Assembly (NCBI GenBank): GCA_017553625.1
Contig: JAFZKP010000017.1
Location: 95,015 to 159,014 of the forward strand
Length of the DNA: 64,000 nt
Direction: 5' to 3'
DNA from: Bacteroidales bacterium
Lineage (GTDB): Bacteria; Bacteroidota; Bacteroidia; Bacteroidales; F082
The notes under the pieces are model-generated. The model did no database searches. It had not been told where the DNA came from and saw nothing but the letters and a program-made list of their open reading frames with translations. Positions 51,613 to 60,179 of the stretch are shown here, piece by piece. How positions within the stretch are numbered: the stretch's first letter is position 1; each line of letters opens with the position of its first letter. Made by a program: the position numbers and the translations under genes.

Positions 51613-52347
51613 TCAACTGTTCTTTTTCAGTTCGTCGAGGTAGCTCGCTGTGATGACACCTGAAGGCAGTGCGATAACAGCCACGCCGAAGATTGACGAA
51701 ATCATGCTGACGACGCGCCCGATGTCGGAGACAGGATAGATGTCGCCATATCCTACTGTTGTCAAAGTGGTTGTTGCCCAATACAACGCATCGAAAAACG
51801 TCGCGAAGACCACCTCGCCGTCTTCCGTCATATTGTTCATTTCCACGTTGTACATCAACAAAGCCGTCGTCATGATATAAAAGATTGCGATGCCCAACAC
51901 CGTCAACAACACCACCCGTTCTTTCTTCAAAACCAGAAGCAGAGTGTCGATACGGCTGGAATAACGCAAGAACTTCAACATCCTCAACAACTTAAACAAT
52001 CTGATGATACGAAGTATCTTCAACGTGCGGTCAAACATGGCGAATGACGGCAGTATTGACAGCAAATCGATTATCGCCATGAAAGTGAACGGATAGGTCA
52101 AAAACGCCTTAACCCTTCCCTTTCCCGAATCCCTGATATCGGCGGTAATCCAGCGGAAGATATAATCCATGATAAAAGCCGTGACGGATATCCTGTCGAA
52201 CCATATCAGGACTGGCGTTTCGGTGGTAAACATCAGCGGGATGATGCTGAGAACAATCATTATCAGCATAAAATAATCATAAATCATGCTTGGAGCCCAA
52301 TGCAGATGGTCTTTTTCTATTACGACATATAACTGTTTCCTTTTCAT
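51613..52347 (-). CDS. Voltage-gated-type potassium channel
   Basis: A 244-residue ion channel with six predicted transmembrane segments. An S4-like helix with repeated positive charges (RTLKILRIIRLFKLLRMLKFLR, ~residues 108-130) is followed by the pore loop with the selectivity filter TTVGYGD (~200). It conducts K+ across the cytoplasmic membrane. It is between the LuxR regulator (3 bases) and the TPR gene (11 bases) on the same strand, so all four genes from the hemerythrin gene onward may be one transcript. Confidence 0.9.
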   Translation of the reverse strand: MKRKQLYVVIEKDHLHWAPSMIYDYFMLIMIVLSIIPLMFTTETPVLIWFDRISVTAFIMDYIFRWITADIRDSGKGRVKAFLTYPFTFMAIIDLLSILPSFAMFDRTLKILRIIRLFKLLRMLKFLRYSSRIDTLLLVLKKERVVLLTVLGIAIFYIMTTALLMYNVEMNNMTEDGEVVFATFFDALYWATTTLTTVGYGDIYPVSDIGRVVSMISSIFGVAVIALPSGVITASYLDELKKNS

Positions 52348-52350
52348 AAC

Positions 52351-52950
52351 TTACATTATATCTGATTCGTCAACTAAATTATTAAGCAAAGCGTAGACAG
52401 TAAGGCCCGAGACGGACTTGATGCCTGTTTTTCTAACGATGTTTTTCCTGTGGGTGATGACGGTGTGCACCGAGATGAAGAGATGGTCGCTTATCTCCTT
52501 GTTAGTCAAGCCTTTGGCGAGTGCGACAAGTACATCAATTTCGCGATTTGACAACTCGACGTTTTCTGTCTTTTCCTGAGATAAATTATTGTCATTCAAC
52601 AAGTTGAATATCTTTAAAACGACTTTCTGCTTGCTGTCGGTCATCTCAATGACTTCCTTGAACTGCCTGAGGATGTTTTTGTCGATGAAAGAGCTCACCA
52701 AAGCCACCGGCACGACATTCGGAAAGTCACGTAGTAGTTTCTGAAACGCCTCATTGGCATCGAACGACACCAACAAAGGATTGATTATCAATATTTCAGG
52801 GTTATACGAAGCAAGTTTCTCCTCCAGACGGTCGATGCTTTCGAGCTGCGACACCACGGAGACCTGCCTGATGTCGTCGAAATACTGGGCGAGACCGCCA
52901 CTGAGCATCGGCGACGGCTCCACAATGATGATTTTGTTGTCGGATTTCAT
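52351..52950 (-). CDS. LuxR-type regulator with degenerate receiver domain
   Basis: A 199-residue protein. The N-terminal ~120 residues have a receiver-like alternating strand/helix pattern, but the acidic pair near the start is EPS (residues 11-13) and the phospho-acceptor position reads Asn in ILIINPLL (residue 57). Phosphorylation is therefore unlikely. Residues ~133-195 are a LuxR/GerE helix-turn-helix (LSNREIDVLVALAKGLTNKE, ISVHTVITHRKNIVRK). It lies three bases after the hemerythrin gene stop, suggesting a functional pair sensing oxygen, NO or iron state; the ligand is not known. Confidence 0.88.
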   Translation of the reverse strand: MKSDNKIIIVEPSPMLSGGLAQYFDDIRQVSVVSQLESIDRLEEKLASYNPEILIINPLLVSFDANEAFQKLLRDFPNVVPVALVSSFIDKNILRQFKEVIEMTDSKQKVVLKIFNLLNDNNLSQEKTENVELSNREIDVLVALAKGLTNKEISDHLFISVHTVITHRKNIVRKTGIKSVSGLTVYALLNNLVDESDIM

Positions 52951-52953
52951 CGT

Positions 52954-53634
52954 CTAAGCCTCCAGATTTTTGACAAAAGGAATAAGGATACGCTCCTCAA
53001 TGAGTGCATGGCTCATCAAATCGGCAGACAAGTCGTTTATATCCAACGCTATTTCAATGCGTTCCTTCGGAAACACGTCGGCGGGAAGGTATTTTATCAG
53101 GATGTTCATGAGGTCGAGAAGTTTGTCCTCGATGTTGGTGTGGTTTTCATGAAACACCTTGATTTTGTAGTCGGATTTGACATTTTTCTCCACAATCTGC
53201 TGCAAGTACGGGAACACGTTTTTCTCCTCGTAGATGAAATGGTCTACCACCTCGTTTTTGTATTCCTCGAAGAAGCGGCGCAAGGTGTTGCCGTACTTCG
53301 GTATGCACGCCTCGATGATATGGTTGAGATGCTCTTCAATATGTGGAATACGCTCGTTAAGATAGTATTTGTGCGACTCCAACAGATAGCTAATCAACGC
53401 TTTATGGTCGACGGAAGCGATGTCGGCGGCAGATGGCGTGAAGTCGTCGTTACAATAGACGTTGCAAATCATGAGGAAAAACTGCGGCGAGACGTTGCTC
53501 TTCCTGCACACCTCGGCGATGCTGTGGTCGCCGAAGCCAAGATCCATGCCGAAACGCGGAAGCATCAGCAGAAGCTTGGAGTTACCGAGAATGAGATCCG
53601 CCATTTTCATATTTTCGGAGAAGGTTTTTTGCAT
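52954..53634 (-). CDS. Hemerythrin-domain protein
   Basis: A 226-residue protein. The first ~75 residues (GFGDHSIAEVCRKSNVSPQFFL) resemble the N-terminal helical domain of Ric/ScdA-type iron-sulphur repair proteins. Residues ~80-226 have the hemerythrin di-iron ligand pattern: LLESHKYYLNERIPHIEEHL, VVDHFIYEEKNVFPYL, FHENHTNIEDKL and LMSHALIEERILIPF. A role in O2/NO sensing or Fe-S repair is likely. The promoter box TATTTTTG is at 53699-53706 and a family B palindrome lies in the leader. Confidence 0.85.
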   Translation of the reverse strand: MQKTFSENMKMADLILGNSKLLLMLPRFGMDLGFGDHSIAEVCRKSNVSPQFFLMICNVYCNDDFTPSAADIASVDHKALISYLLESHKYYLNERIPHIEEHLNHIIEACIPKYGNTLRRFFEEYKNEVVDHFIYEEKNVFPYLQQIVEKNVKSDYKIKVFHENHTNIEDKLLDLMNILIKYLPADVFPKERIEIALDINDLSADLMSHALIEERILIPFVKNLEA

Positions 53635-53652
53635 ACTAATTCGTTTTTATAT

Positions 53653-53690
53653 GAGCGAATGATGATATGGGTGAATAATGATTCACCCTT
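53653..53690. repeat. Family B-like palindrome in the leader of the hemerythrin gene
   Basis: A GGGTGAAT-AATG-ATTCACCC hairpin (53669-53688) with an adjoining GAGCGAATGATGATAT half-element. Both arms carry the C-to-T/G-to-A change relative to GGGCGAAT, so the pairing is kept. Confidence 0.8.
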
Positions 53691-53706
53691 ACAATCCGCA
53701 AAAATA

Positions 53707-53856
53707 ATAAAAATTCCAAATAATTGGAAATAATCATTTTTAGGTATCAAATTTCTGAAAAATCATCAATTATGGGGAGATGCCATGTGATGTTTTCGCG
53801 ATATTTTTGCAATCAGAATGAATGACAAAAACAGGCCATATTTTTAGTTTAGGAAC
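53707..53856. other. Gap between the hemerythrin promoter and glsB
   Basis: No gene is recognised. It includes a TTCCAAATAATTGGAA imperfect palindrome at 53714-53729 and AT-rich sequence. Confidence 0.4.
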
Positions 53857-53884
53857 GTAGAGACGTCACAGTGTGGCGTCTCTA
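53857..53884. repeat. Family A palindrome at the 3' end of glsB
   Basis: GTAGAGACGTCACAGTGTGGCGTCTCTA supplies the last residues and stop codon of glsB on the minus strand. Confidence 0.85.
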
Positions 53885-54912
53885 TTGTTATTTCTGATTT
53901 TGAACAGCAGTCTGCGGCGCGTGCTCGCTTTTTTGTTGATTTTGAACAATTTACGCCTCATCAGTAACGGGTTGCGGGTGATATACGATTTAAAATAGCG
54001 TTCCAATTTGTCCGGATAGATGTCGGCTACTGACACGAGGATGCCTGTCTCGTCGGTCTCGCCGAAAGCATGGTTGTAGGCTGTCCCGAACGAAACCATA
54101 GTGGACGAGAGTTTCATGTAAGCGTTGACGAGAGGCGGCACGTATGAGCCGAGTTCGCGCACCGAGTGTTGAAGAATCTGATAGTCTTCCTTGTAGTTTC
54201 TACCGTTGAAAATCTCATGGAGCTTGTTGTAATCAGTCTCGATTTTGAGAGGCTCGTTAGGCCACACCAGACCGTTTTTGTCAGGGAAATGTTTCTGATA
54301 GAAATAAAGAATCAAGTCCTTCGCCTGGCGGTTCATCTGCGGATACATGGTGATTTTTCCGAAATAATACTTGGTGTTGCGTATCTCCAACGCCAGTGTT
54401 GCAAGACCGTCCCAGAGGTTGTCGAGAGAATACATGCCCTTGCGGATGTCGGTGCTCGGCTGGTAGGCGGGCTGCACAAAAGAACGTCCCAGTTCGAGTG
54501 TGTACGGCAGATAGTCATTGATGAATTCGTCGGTGAAATGGAACAATTCCGCCGTCGGGGTGTAGATGGAGCCGTCGACGGAGCGGAACATGTTTGTGCC
54601 GTGGATGAAACGGTAGCCGCCCACTATCTCCTCTTCTACAGGGTCCCACACGAAGAGCTGCTTGAAGCAATACGGTTCCTGCAAGGTGTCGAACTCGTCG
54701 ATATCGACCGGTTTCCCGGTGCCTCCTCCCTCAGTGGCAAACGACAGTTCGCGCAGACGGCCTATCTCCTGCATGATGTTAGGTGTGAGGCTCGCTGTGG
54801 TGATGTAAATCTCCTTGTCGCCGTGGTTGGTGCGGCGCAGGAAAAGCCTTTTCGAAAGCTCTTGTTTGATAAGCTCGCGTGGAACCGGAGGGATGATATA
54901 TGACAAGTCCAT
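53866..54912 (-). CDS. glsB: GlsB-type N-acyltransferase for amino-acid (glycine/ornithine) lipids
   Basis: A 348-residue OlsB/GlsB-like enzyme, part of the GNAT-type acyltransferases that attach a 3-hydroxy fatty acid to the amino group of glycine or ornithine. Typical motifs are LRELSFATEGGGTGKPVDIDEFD, LFVWDPVEEEIVGGYRF, LELGRSFVQPAYQPS and LDNLWDGLATLALE. It follows glsA by nine bases on the same strand. The last residues (NRDATL) and the TGA stop are encoded by a family A palindrome, so the original terminus is lost. The start MDLSYIIPPVPRELI is used. Confidence 0.86.
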   Translation of the reverse strand: MDLSYIIPPVPRELIKQELSKRLFLRRTNHGDKEIYITTASLTPNIMQEIGRLRELSFATEGGGTGKPVDIDEFDTLQEPYCFKQLFVWDPVEEEIVGGYRFIHGTNMFRSVDGSIYTPTAELFHFTDEFINDYLPYTLELGRSFVQPAYQPSTDIRKGMYSLDNLWDGLATLALEIRNTKYYFGKITMYPQMNRQAKDLILYFYQKHFPDKNGLVWPNEPLKIETDYNKLHEIFNGRNYKEDYQILQHSVRELGSYVPPLVNAYMKLSSTMVSFGTAYNHAFGETDETGILVSVADIYPDKLERYFKSYITRNPLLMRRKLFKINKKASTRRRLLFKIRNNNRDATL

Positions 54913-54921
54913 AGTATTTCT

Positions 54922-55725
54922 TTATTTAATCTGATAAATCTGGTCGTGAAGACGTTGTGCCCAGACCTTTGCGGGAGTGCCGTCGTCGAAGGTCTGCCAC
55001 GGGATAGGCTCTCCCACCGTCATGCGGAATGTCTTGCCGCGCTGGGCGAACATCTCGCCAGGAAGCAACGCCATCTCGAAATTGAATTTTATCCCCAGAC
55101 GCTTGCGCAGATTCGCTATCGTGTAGAAACGGCGGCGGTTTTGTGCCTCGATATACACTGGAATGAGGTCGCGATGATGCTGGACAGCTTTTTTCACGAC
55201 GGTGGACTTCCATTCGAGGTCCATAATTTTGCCCTTGATGCGTCGTGAGCAGAGACCTGCGGGGAAATACAGAAGCATGTTCTGACCCGCAAAAGCCGCG
55301 TTGATGCCTTCCGACGTGTTGCGGTTGCCGTGAACCTTGTCGATAGGCACGAAGACAGGCTCCAAACGCTTGACATACATCAGGAAGTCGTTGACGGGGA
55401 ACAGGATGTCTTTGCGCACCTTGCCCACAGCGGCGATGAGCGCCAGTCCATCGGGACCGCCAAGAGGATGGTTCGCGATGATGATAGGGTTACCGTCCTT
55501 CGGGATGCGCTCTGCGTTACGCAACTCAACGGTGATTTGAAGGTAGTCGATGATGCCCTGGGCAAACTCCGCCCCTTCCTTGTCGTCGTTTAACGCAAGA
55601 GCCTCGTTAATTTCATCGACATGGAGAATCCTGTTAAGAAGACGCACAATCCAACGGCGCGGCTTGATACCCTTTGCCGCCAAGACCTTGGCAATGTCAA
55701 TTTGTTTCTGCTCTGTGTTTTCCAC
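54922..55725 (-). CDS. glsA: GlsA-type O-acyltransferase (PlsC family)
   Basis: A 267-residue membrane-associated acyltransferase that adds the second, ester-linked fatty acid to the lyso-amino-acid lipid made by GlsB. It has the catalytic motif IIIANHPLGGPDGLAL (H-x5-D, residues ~82-95), VFVPIDKVHGNRNTSEG and FPAGLCSRR. The only in-frame start is GTG at 55725, since a stop lies two codons upstream. It sits three bases after nrdG, so it may be translated by read-on from the nrdDG transcript. Confidence 0.86.
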   Translation of the reverse strand: MENTEQKQIDIAKVLAAKGIKPRRWIVRLLNRILHVDEINEALALNDDKEGAEFAQGIIDYLQITVELRNAERIPKDGNPIIIANHPLGGPDGLALIAAVGKVRKDILFPVNDFLMYVKRLEPVFVPIDKVHGNRNTSEGINAAFAGQNMLLYFPAGLCSRRIKGKIMDLEWKSTVVKKAVQHHRDLIPVYIEAQNRRRFYTIANLRKRLGIKFNFEMALLPGEMFAQRGKTFRMTVGEPIPWQTFDDGTPAKVWAQRLHDQIYQIK

Positions 55726-55728
55726 TTT

Positions 55729-56184
55729 CTAACGTCTTTGAAACCTGTAGGTGATTTCTTTCAAGTCGCCATCGACAACTTTATAAAACTTCTGGTTGGT
55801 GTCGGGAGATTTCAGTCCGCCTTTGTCTGTGAGATACGGACCGAATTTGATATAGTCAAAATCGCCGATATTCGACGGTTTGTCATATCTGCCGGAATAC
55901 CATGCGACTTTAAGGTTCAATGAATTTTTGATGTAATGCGCCAAAGCCTCCACCTCGTTTTTCGAGGCGTCACCACCCATGATGCACACGCAGGTGATGT
56001 CGCCACGATAAATCGCAACGAGTCTATTCAGTTCGTCTTCAGTAAGTTCCTCGCCAATATCTTCCCAAAGATGAGGGCTGTGGCAGTCCGGACAATGATT
56101 CGGGCAGTTTGTAAGGTTTATCGCCAGACTCACCTCGTCCGGTACTTCCTGAAATACGACGTCATAGTTGTAATACTTCAGCAT
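55729..56184 (-). CDS. nrdG: Anaerobic ribonucleotide reductase activating protein
   Basis: A 151-residue radical SAM activase that generates the glycyl radical on NrdD. It has the CxxxCxxC iron-sulphur motif (Cys27, Cys31, Cys34 in NCPNHCPDCHSP) and GGDASKNEVEAL, the SAM-contact region. The ATG at 56184 (MLKYYNYDVVFQEVP) is the standard start; a longer frame overlaps the 3' end of nrdD in another frame and is rejected. It is 11 bases after the nrdD stop. Confidence 0.93.
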   Translation of the reverse strand: MLKYYNYDVVFQEVPDEVSLAINLTNCPNHCPDCHSPHLWEDIGEELTEDELNRLVAIYRGDITCVCIMGGDASKNEVEALAHYIKNSLNLKVAWYSGRYDKPSNIGDFDYIKFGPYLTDKGGLKSPDTNQKFYKVVDGDLKEITYRFQRR

Positions 56185-56195
56185 TTCCTGTCGTC

Positions 56196-58286
56196 CTAAA
56201 ATTTGGCGTAGTAGCGTTTGCCTGCCTCCACCTGACGTGCCTGTGAGAAGTTGCTGACGCGTTTCATATAACCGATGACACGTGTGAGGTAGTCGAGATG
56301 CTCGCTTCCGCACTTCGGGCATTTCTTGAGATAACGTTTGTCGATATGTCCGCAGTCGTTGCACACCGTGTTAGGGATGTTGAAGGTGAAGTAGTTGCAG
56401 CCTTCTTTTGAAGCCACCTTCAGAAGCTGGCGGTACTGTTCCTGTGTGAGATGTTCCTCGAGGTTGCAGTGCAATGCCGAGCCGCCTGTGAGGTGTTTGA
56501 TGTAACGCTCGCCGTGGAGTTTGAACTTATCAATAACGTTTGTGTTTTGATTTTCAACGATGTAGAAGTAGCTGTTATAGCAGTCGCGAGGCACTTTGTA
56601 GCCGTCTTCCTTGTCCCATTTGGCATGTTTCACGCCCACATTCTCGGCAGGAATCATCTCGCAGTTGAACATCAGACCAGGCTTCTTGTATTGTTTGTTG
56701 TATTTCTCGATGAGGCTGAGAATCTCTTCCACAAAATGCTGATATTCAGGATTGTCGCTGATTTCAATGCCTTTAAACTCGGCAGCTTCGACGATGCCGT
56801 TGACACCTATCGTGAGGTACTGGCGGTCGATGGCTATGTAACCTGCGTCGAACAGCGGGAGCATGCCTTTGTCGCGGAGGTAGCGCAAGTTGGTGTCGTA
56901 AGCCATCTGCACCTTGTGCATAAGGTCGATGACTTCTTCCACGAAGCTGAGGAATGGCAGGTGGTTCTGCTCCTCGTACTGGATGCAGCGGTTCATGTTG
57001 ATGGTGAGCACGCTCTTGGAGCCTGTTGACACGCCACCGGCACCGAGGGTGTAGCTGAACTCGTTGTCCTGAATCTCGTTACGGAGACGGCAGCATGAGC
57101 TGAGTGAGTCGGCATTGTCGCTGACGTAGGTGAAGAATGAGTGCCCTTCAGCGTACATCTCAGATGTGAAGTCGGCGTATTCCTTGTCGGCGATGTCGCC
57201 ATTTTCCGAAAGGAGAGCCATGGTCTCGACAGGGAAAGTCAAGACGGTCTTGAGACGCTCGGCGTTGAACCATTTCATGAAGCGTTTCTGGAGCCAGTTG
57301 AGCGAGTCCCAGTCAGGCTGGCTGCCGTCCGGGAAGTAGAAATTGCCGAAGAGGCTCTTGAAATAATACTTGTCGTAGTATGAGATGTTCCAGAACACCG
57401 ACTGGTAGTTGCGCGCGCCGGTAGGCTGGTTGATGGAGTAAACTATCTGTTCGAAGCAGTCGGTGATGACCTTGTCGAGAGTGCGTTTGCGGTTCGAGAG
57501 GTCGACGACTTCGTTAGCGCGGAGATGATAGTCTTTGCCGTATTCCATCCCGATGAAGTAGTTGAGGTACATCAGGAACTCAGGTGTTGCGCAGGCGCCG
57601 CTCAGCATACTCGACACCATGAACACCATGTTGATGAAGCCGCCGCAGAACGACTTGAGGTTGGTCGGGCGCGTGGCGTTGCCGCCTATCGACTTGGTGC
57701 CTTCGAGAAGCCATGGATACATGGTGATGCTGGCGCAGTAGTTGGCGATGCTCGTCTCATCGTTCTTGTAGATGAAGTGATGGTTGAGCAGGTCGATATA
57801 TTTGTCGGCCACTTCCTTGCCGTACATGTCCTTGATTCTGTCGCAGAGCATACGGCGGTTGAGGCGGATGAAGTTCGACTTCGGAAGCTCACCGATGAGT
57901 GTCGCAATATTCTTCTTCTCGACGTTGGCGTTGGCGTCGTACTTGCTGCCTGTCGCCGCGTTCTGGGCGTTGCAGTAGTTGATGAGGAAGTCGAGTTTGT
58001 CTTTCACCTCGCGGTCTTCGTAATGACGCTGACGATAGAGGATATACGACTTTGCGACGTTGTAGTAACGTTCAGCCATGAGAGCGTTTTCCACTTGATT
58101 CTGAATCTCTTCCACAGAAATTCCGTCGTGGATGCTGACACGGCTCATGATGTTGGTAAGAACCTCCTGCGAAGCGAAACTTCCGACCGACAGGAAGGCC
58201 TTCTGAATAGCATTTTTAATCTTATCTACCGAGAATGGCTCGCGCTTACCATTCCTCTTAATGATGAACACCTGGTTAAACTCCAT
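56196..58286 (-). CDS. nrdD: Anaerobic (class III) ribonucleoside-triphosphate reductase
   Basis: A 696-residue glycyl-radical enzyme reducing NTPs to dNTPs without oxygen. An N-terminal ATP-cone (MEFNQVFIIKRNGKREPFSVDKI...) is followed by the ten-stranded barrel. The C-terminus has the zinc site CNDCGHIDKRYLKKCPKCG and the radical loop RVIGYMKRVSNFSQARQ, in which the Gly of VIGY is the radical site. A minus-strand TACTTTTG box at 58333-58340 probably drives nrdD, nrdG, glsA and glsB. Confidence 0.95.
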   Translation of the reverse strand: MEFNQVFIIKRNGKREPFSVDKIKNAIQKAFLSVGSFASQEVLTNIMSRVSIHDGISVEEIQNQVENALMAERYYNVAKSYILYRQRHYEDREVKDKLDFLINYCNAQNAATGSKYDANANVEKKNIATLIGELPKSNFIRLNRRMLCDRIKDMYGKEVADKYIDLLNHHFIYKNDETSIANYCASITMYPWLLEGTKSIGGNATRPTNLKSFCGGFINMVFMVSSMLSGACATPEFLMYLNYFIGMEYGKDYHLRANEVVDLSNRKRTLDKVITDCFEQIVYSINQPTGARNYQSVFWNISYYDKYYFKSLFGNFYFPDGSQPDWDSLNWLQKRFMKWFNAERLKTVLTFPVETMALLSENGDIADKEYADFTSEMYAEGHSFFTYVSDNADSLSSCCRLRNEIQDNEFSYTLGAGGVSTGSKSVLTINMNRCIQYEEQNHLPFLSFVEEVIDLMHKVQMAYDTNLRYLRDKGMLPLFDAGYIAIDRQYLTIGVNGIVEAAEFKGIEISDNPEYQHFVEEILSLIEKYNKQYKKPGLMFNCEMIPAENVGVKHAKWDKEDGYKVPRDCYNSYFYIVENQNTNVIDKFKLHGERYIKHLTGGSALHCNLEEHLTQEQYRQLLKVASKEGCNYFTFNIPNTVCNDCGHIDKRYLKKCPKCGSEHLDYLTRVIGYMKRVSNFSQARQVEAGKRYYAKF

Positions 58287-58394
58287 AAAATCAATTATAT
58301 AAAAATTTGTAAAAGCTCGTTTATTGACTTCACAAAAGTATACAAAAGTTTGGAGTTCGAAAAGTAATTTTAGGGGTTTTTATTAACAAAATTA

Positions 58395-59132
58395 TCAACA
58401 ATTCACAATGTCAACAGCCACAAGGGATTCGCAATTTTTGAGTGCTTTTTTCACCTTCGAAAAGCCTTTTTCGACCACAAAACGACCGTCTTTTTTGTTG
58501 ATAATTAGTTTTTCGCCGTCGTCGTCCGGCTCATCACCTTTAATAATTAATGACTTTGGCGAAAGCCATATCCTAGTATATTCCCTGCCTTCGTCAAAAG
58601 CCTTGAAGCTATTGAAAACCAATTCGTTAATCTCTTCACGGGTAGCGTGGCTGGTGTCGACGATAAGGTCGTAATTGCTGTAGTCGTCGAGGTTGCAGTG
58701 GTAGAAACTCTGGTAGCGGAGCAGCTCGCTCTTGCGGCGGTCGATGATTTCCTGACGGGCTGTCTCCTTGTCGGAATACGACTCGCTCACGCGACCCTTG
58801 TCGTTGAAGATTCTTTCGGTCGCGGTGTCGACGTCGACGTAGAGATAAATCTTGAACGAGGAAGGCACAAAATGCCATGCCATGCGCGAGTCGAAGATGA
58901 TTTTCTCGTCGGTGCGGCCGAGCTCCGCCATGGTGTCGTCGACGTAATGGTCATACTTCGGGTCGTTCTCGATAAACTCGTTGAACTCCTTCGCCGACAT
59001 GCCGTGTTTCGCGGCAAGCTGACGGAACAGCAGACCCGCCGACACGATTCTGAAAGGCATTTTACTGATTAGATAATTGGCGACGGTGCTTTTTCCGCTG
59101 CCCAACTCGCCCGACAATGTGATATGGTTCAT
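58395..59132 (-). CDS. Cytidylate-kinase-like P-loop protein
   Basis: A 245-residue protein. Residues 1-~175 match the cytidylate-kinase-like family, with the P-loop LSGELGSGKST at 6-16, DSRMAWHF near 82-89 and an Arg-rich lid (DRRKSELLRYQSF). The last ~60 residues, which end in a Lys/Asp-rich stretch, are extra compared with the core family. The substrate is probably a nucleoside monophosphate but is not decided. Its ATG overlaps the stop of the upstream membrane-protein gene by four bases. Confidence 0.82.
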   Translation of the reverse strand: MNHITLSGELGSGKSTVANYLISKMPFRIVSAGLLFRQLAAKHGMSAKEFNEFIENDPKYDHYVDDTMAELGRTDEKIIFDSRMAWHFVPSSFKIYLYVDVDTATERIFNDKGRVSESYSDKETARQEIIDRRKSELLRYQSFYHCNLDDYSNYDLIVDTSHATREEINELVFNSFKAFDEGREYTRIWLSPKSLIIKGDEPDDDGEKLIINKKDGRFVVEKGFSKVKKALKNCESLVAVDIVNC

Positions 59133-59617
59133 TTTTCTTCTTTAAAAGGGTTGATTTTTTGTGTTTCAGTCTGTATGATATCTGTGATTTTCGCCACGAC
59201 TCTTAGAGGTGCGATTATCAGAACTATCGCTATTTCAAGGATATAGGTGAGCCACGCCGGTGGGAAGGTCGTCTGCATCTGAATCGCGACAAGCACTATC
59301 GTGAAAAGCATGAAGAGGAATTTTCCCCAGCGTTTCTTGAAGAATACAAGGAAAAGGCTTGTGATGATTAGCGCAAGCAGAACCCACTGTATGATAAACA
59401 GGGTGTAATGGTGCGACACCACCACCTCGTTGAGGCTGTCGTCGAAATAAGACTTGTCGAAGACCGTGTTGTAGGTGATGACGATGTAGGTCGTAAAGAG
59501 GAAAAACAGCAAGTAATAGGTTATCGCGAAAGCGCACACCAGCTTCATGCCCAGCGTGACATGCTTTCGCTCAACGAAGATGCTTTTTTTGTTCTTTACG
59601 ACCTGTTCTTCAGCCAT
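59129..59617 (-). CDS. Predicted four-helix membrane protein
   Basis: A 162-residue protein with about four hydrophobic segments (LVCAFAITYYLLFFLFTTYIVI, YTLFIIQWVLLALIITSLFLVFF, FLFMLFTIVLVAIQMQ, WLTYILEIAIVLIIAPLRVVA) and short basic termini. No family was recognised. It overlaps the upstream membrane protein gene by one base and the kinase-like gene by four bases, so the three are translated together. Confidence 0.65.
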   Translation of the reverse strand: MAEEQVVKNKKSIFVERKHVTLGMKLVCAFAITYYLLFFLFTTYIVITYNTVFDKSYFDDSLNEVVVSHHYTLFIIQWVLLALIITSLFLVFFKKRWGKFLFMLFTIVLVAIQMQTTFPPAWLTYILEIAIVLIIAPLRVVAKITDIIQTETQKINPFKEEK

Positions 59618-60114
59618 TACTGCATGCGTTTTTTATAAAATATAAAGTAAATCCCGATCCACAACGCTGTCAAAACGGCTGCTCCGACTATCGACTCTCC
59701 CGTAACGCTGGTGACGAACACCGCGGTGACGATGAGGAGCAGAATCTGGGCGATGGCGTAGATATGGAAGCCTTGTTTCTGCAGTTTCCACATCTGGAGC
59801 ACTCCGTAGAACGACGCAGCATACAGCAGAGCCAAGAGCAGGTAGCTGATGCGACTGACGGCGAGTTGGTTTTGTATTGTGCTATTGAGCAGGTCGATGT
59901 CCTGAGAAAAATTCTCCAACATCTCGTCGTATTCCTCGGTTTGGCTTAGCTCCCTCATCGCATTATAAGCCGTAAACCACAACAAGTTGCTAAAGAATTG
60001 CCATACCGCATTGATGAACGAGAGCACGCAGGCTATTGTGAGGCCGGTGGGGCGTTGTGGCTCTGGGTTTTCGAAGTTTTGGTTATCCTGATCGGTAAAA
60101 AATTGTTCTTCCAT
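59617..60114 (-). CDS. Predicted membrane protein with acidic N-terminus
   Basis: A 165-residue protein: an acidic/Gln-rich first 20 residues, then four hydrophobic segments (GLTIACVLSFINAVWQFFSN, RISYLLLALLYAASFYGVLQ, IYAIAQILLLIVTAVFV, IVGAAVLTALWIGIYFIFY). It resembles small Bacteroidota four-helix proteins of unknown function. A TATCTTTG box at 60138-60145 is probably the promoter for this gene, the next membrane protein and the kinase-like gene. Confidence 0.68.
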   Translation of the reverse strand: MEEQFFTDQDNQNFENPEPQRPTGLTIACVLSFINAVWQFFSNLLWFTAYNAMRELSQTEEYDEMLENFSQDIDLLNSTIQNQLAVSRISYLLLALLYAASFYGVLQMWKLQKQGFHIYAIAQILLLIVTAVFVTSVTGESIVGAAVLTALWIGIYFIFYKKRMQ

Positions 60115-60137
60115 GGTGATGATGTTGTTTGAGAGTG

Positions 60138-60145
60138 CAAAGATA
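60138..60145 (-). promoter_or_regulatory. -7 promoter box of the membrane-protein/kinase unit (TATCTTTG)
   Basis: On the minus strand TATCTTTG fits TAnnTTTG, 23 bases before the ATG at 60114. The -33 region lacks a clear TTG. Confidence 0.5.
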
Positions 60146-60179
60146 GAAATTTTATTTTTTCACTGACATTCATTTTTTA

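Noticed and set aside
52970-53733. Plus-strand frames of 60 and 241 codons opposite the hemerythrin gene
   Set aside because: The minus strand carries the intact hemerythrin ligand pattern; the plus frames show no family features.
56185-56364. 60-residue extension of NrdG
   Set aside because: It overlaps the zinc and glycyl-radical end of nrdD in another frame; the NrdG family starts at the ATG at 56184.
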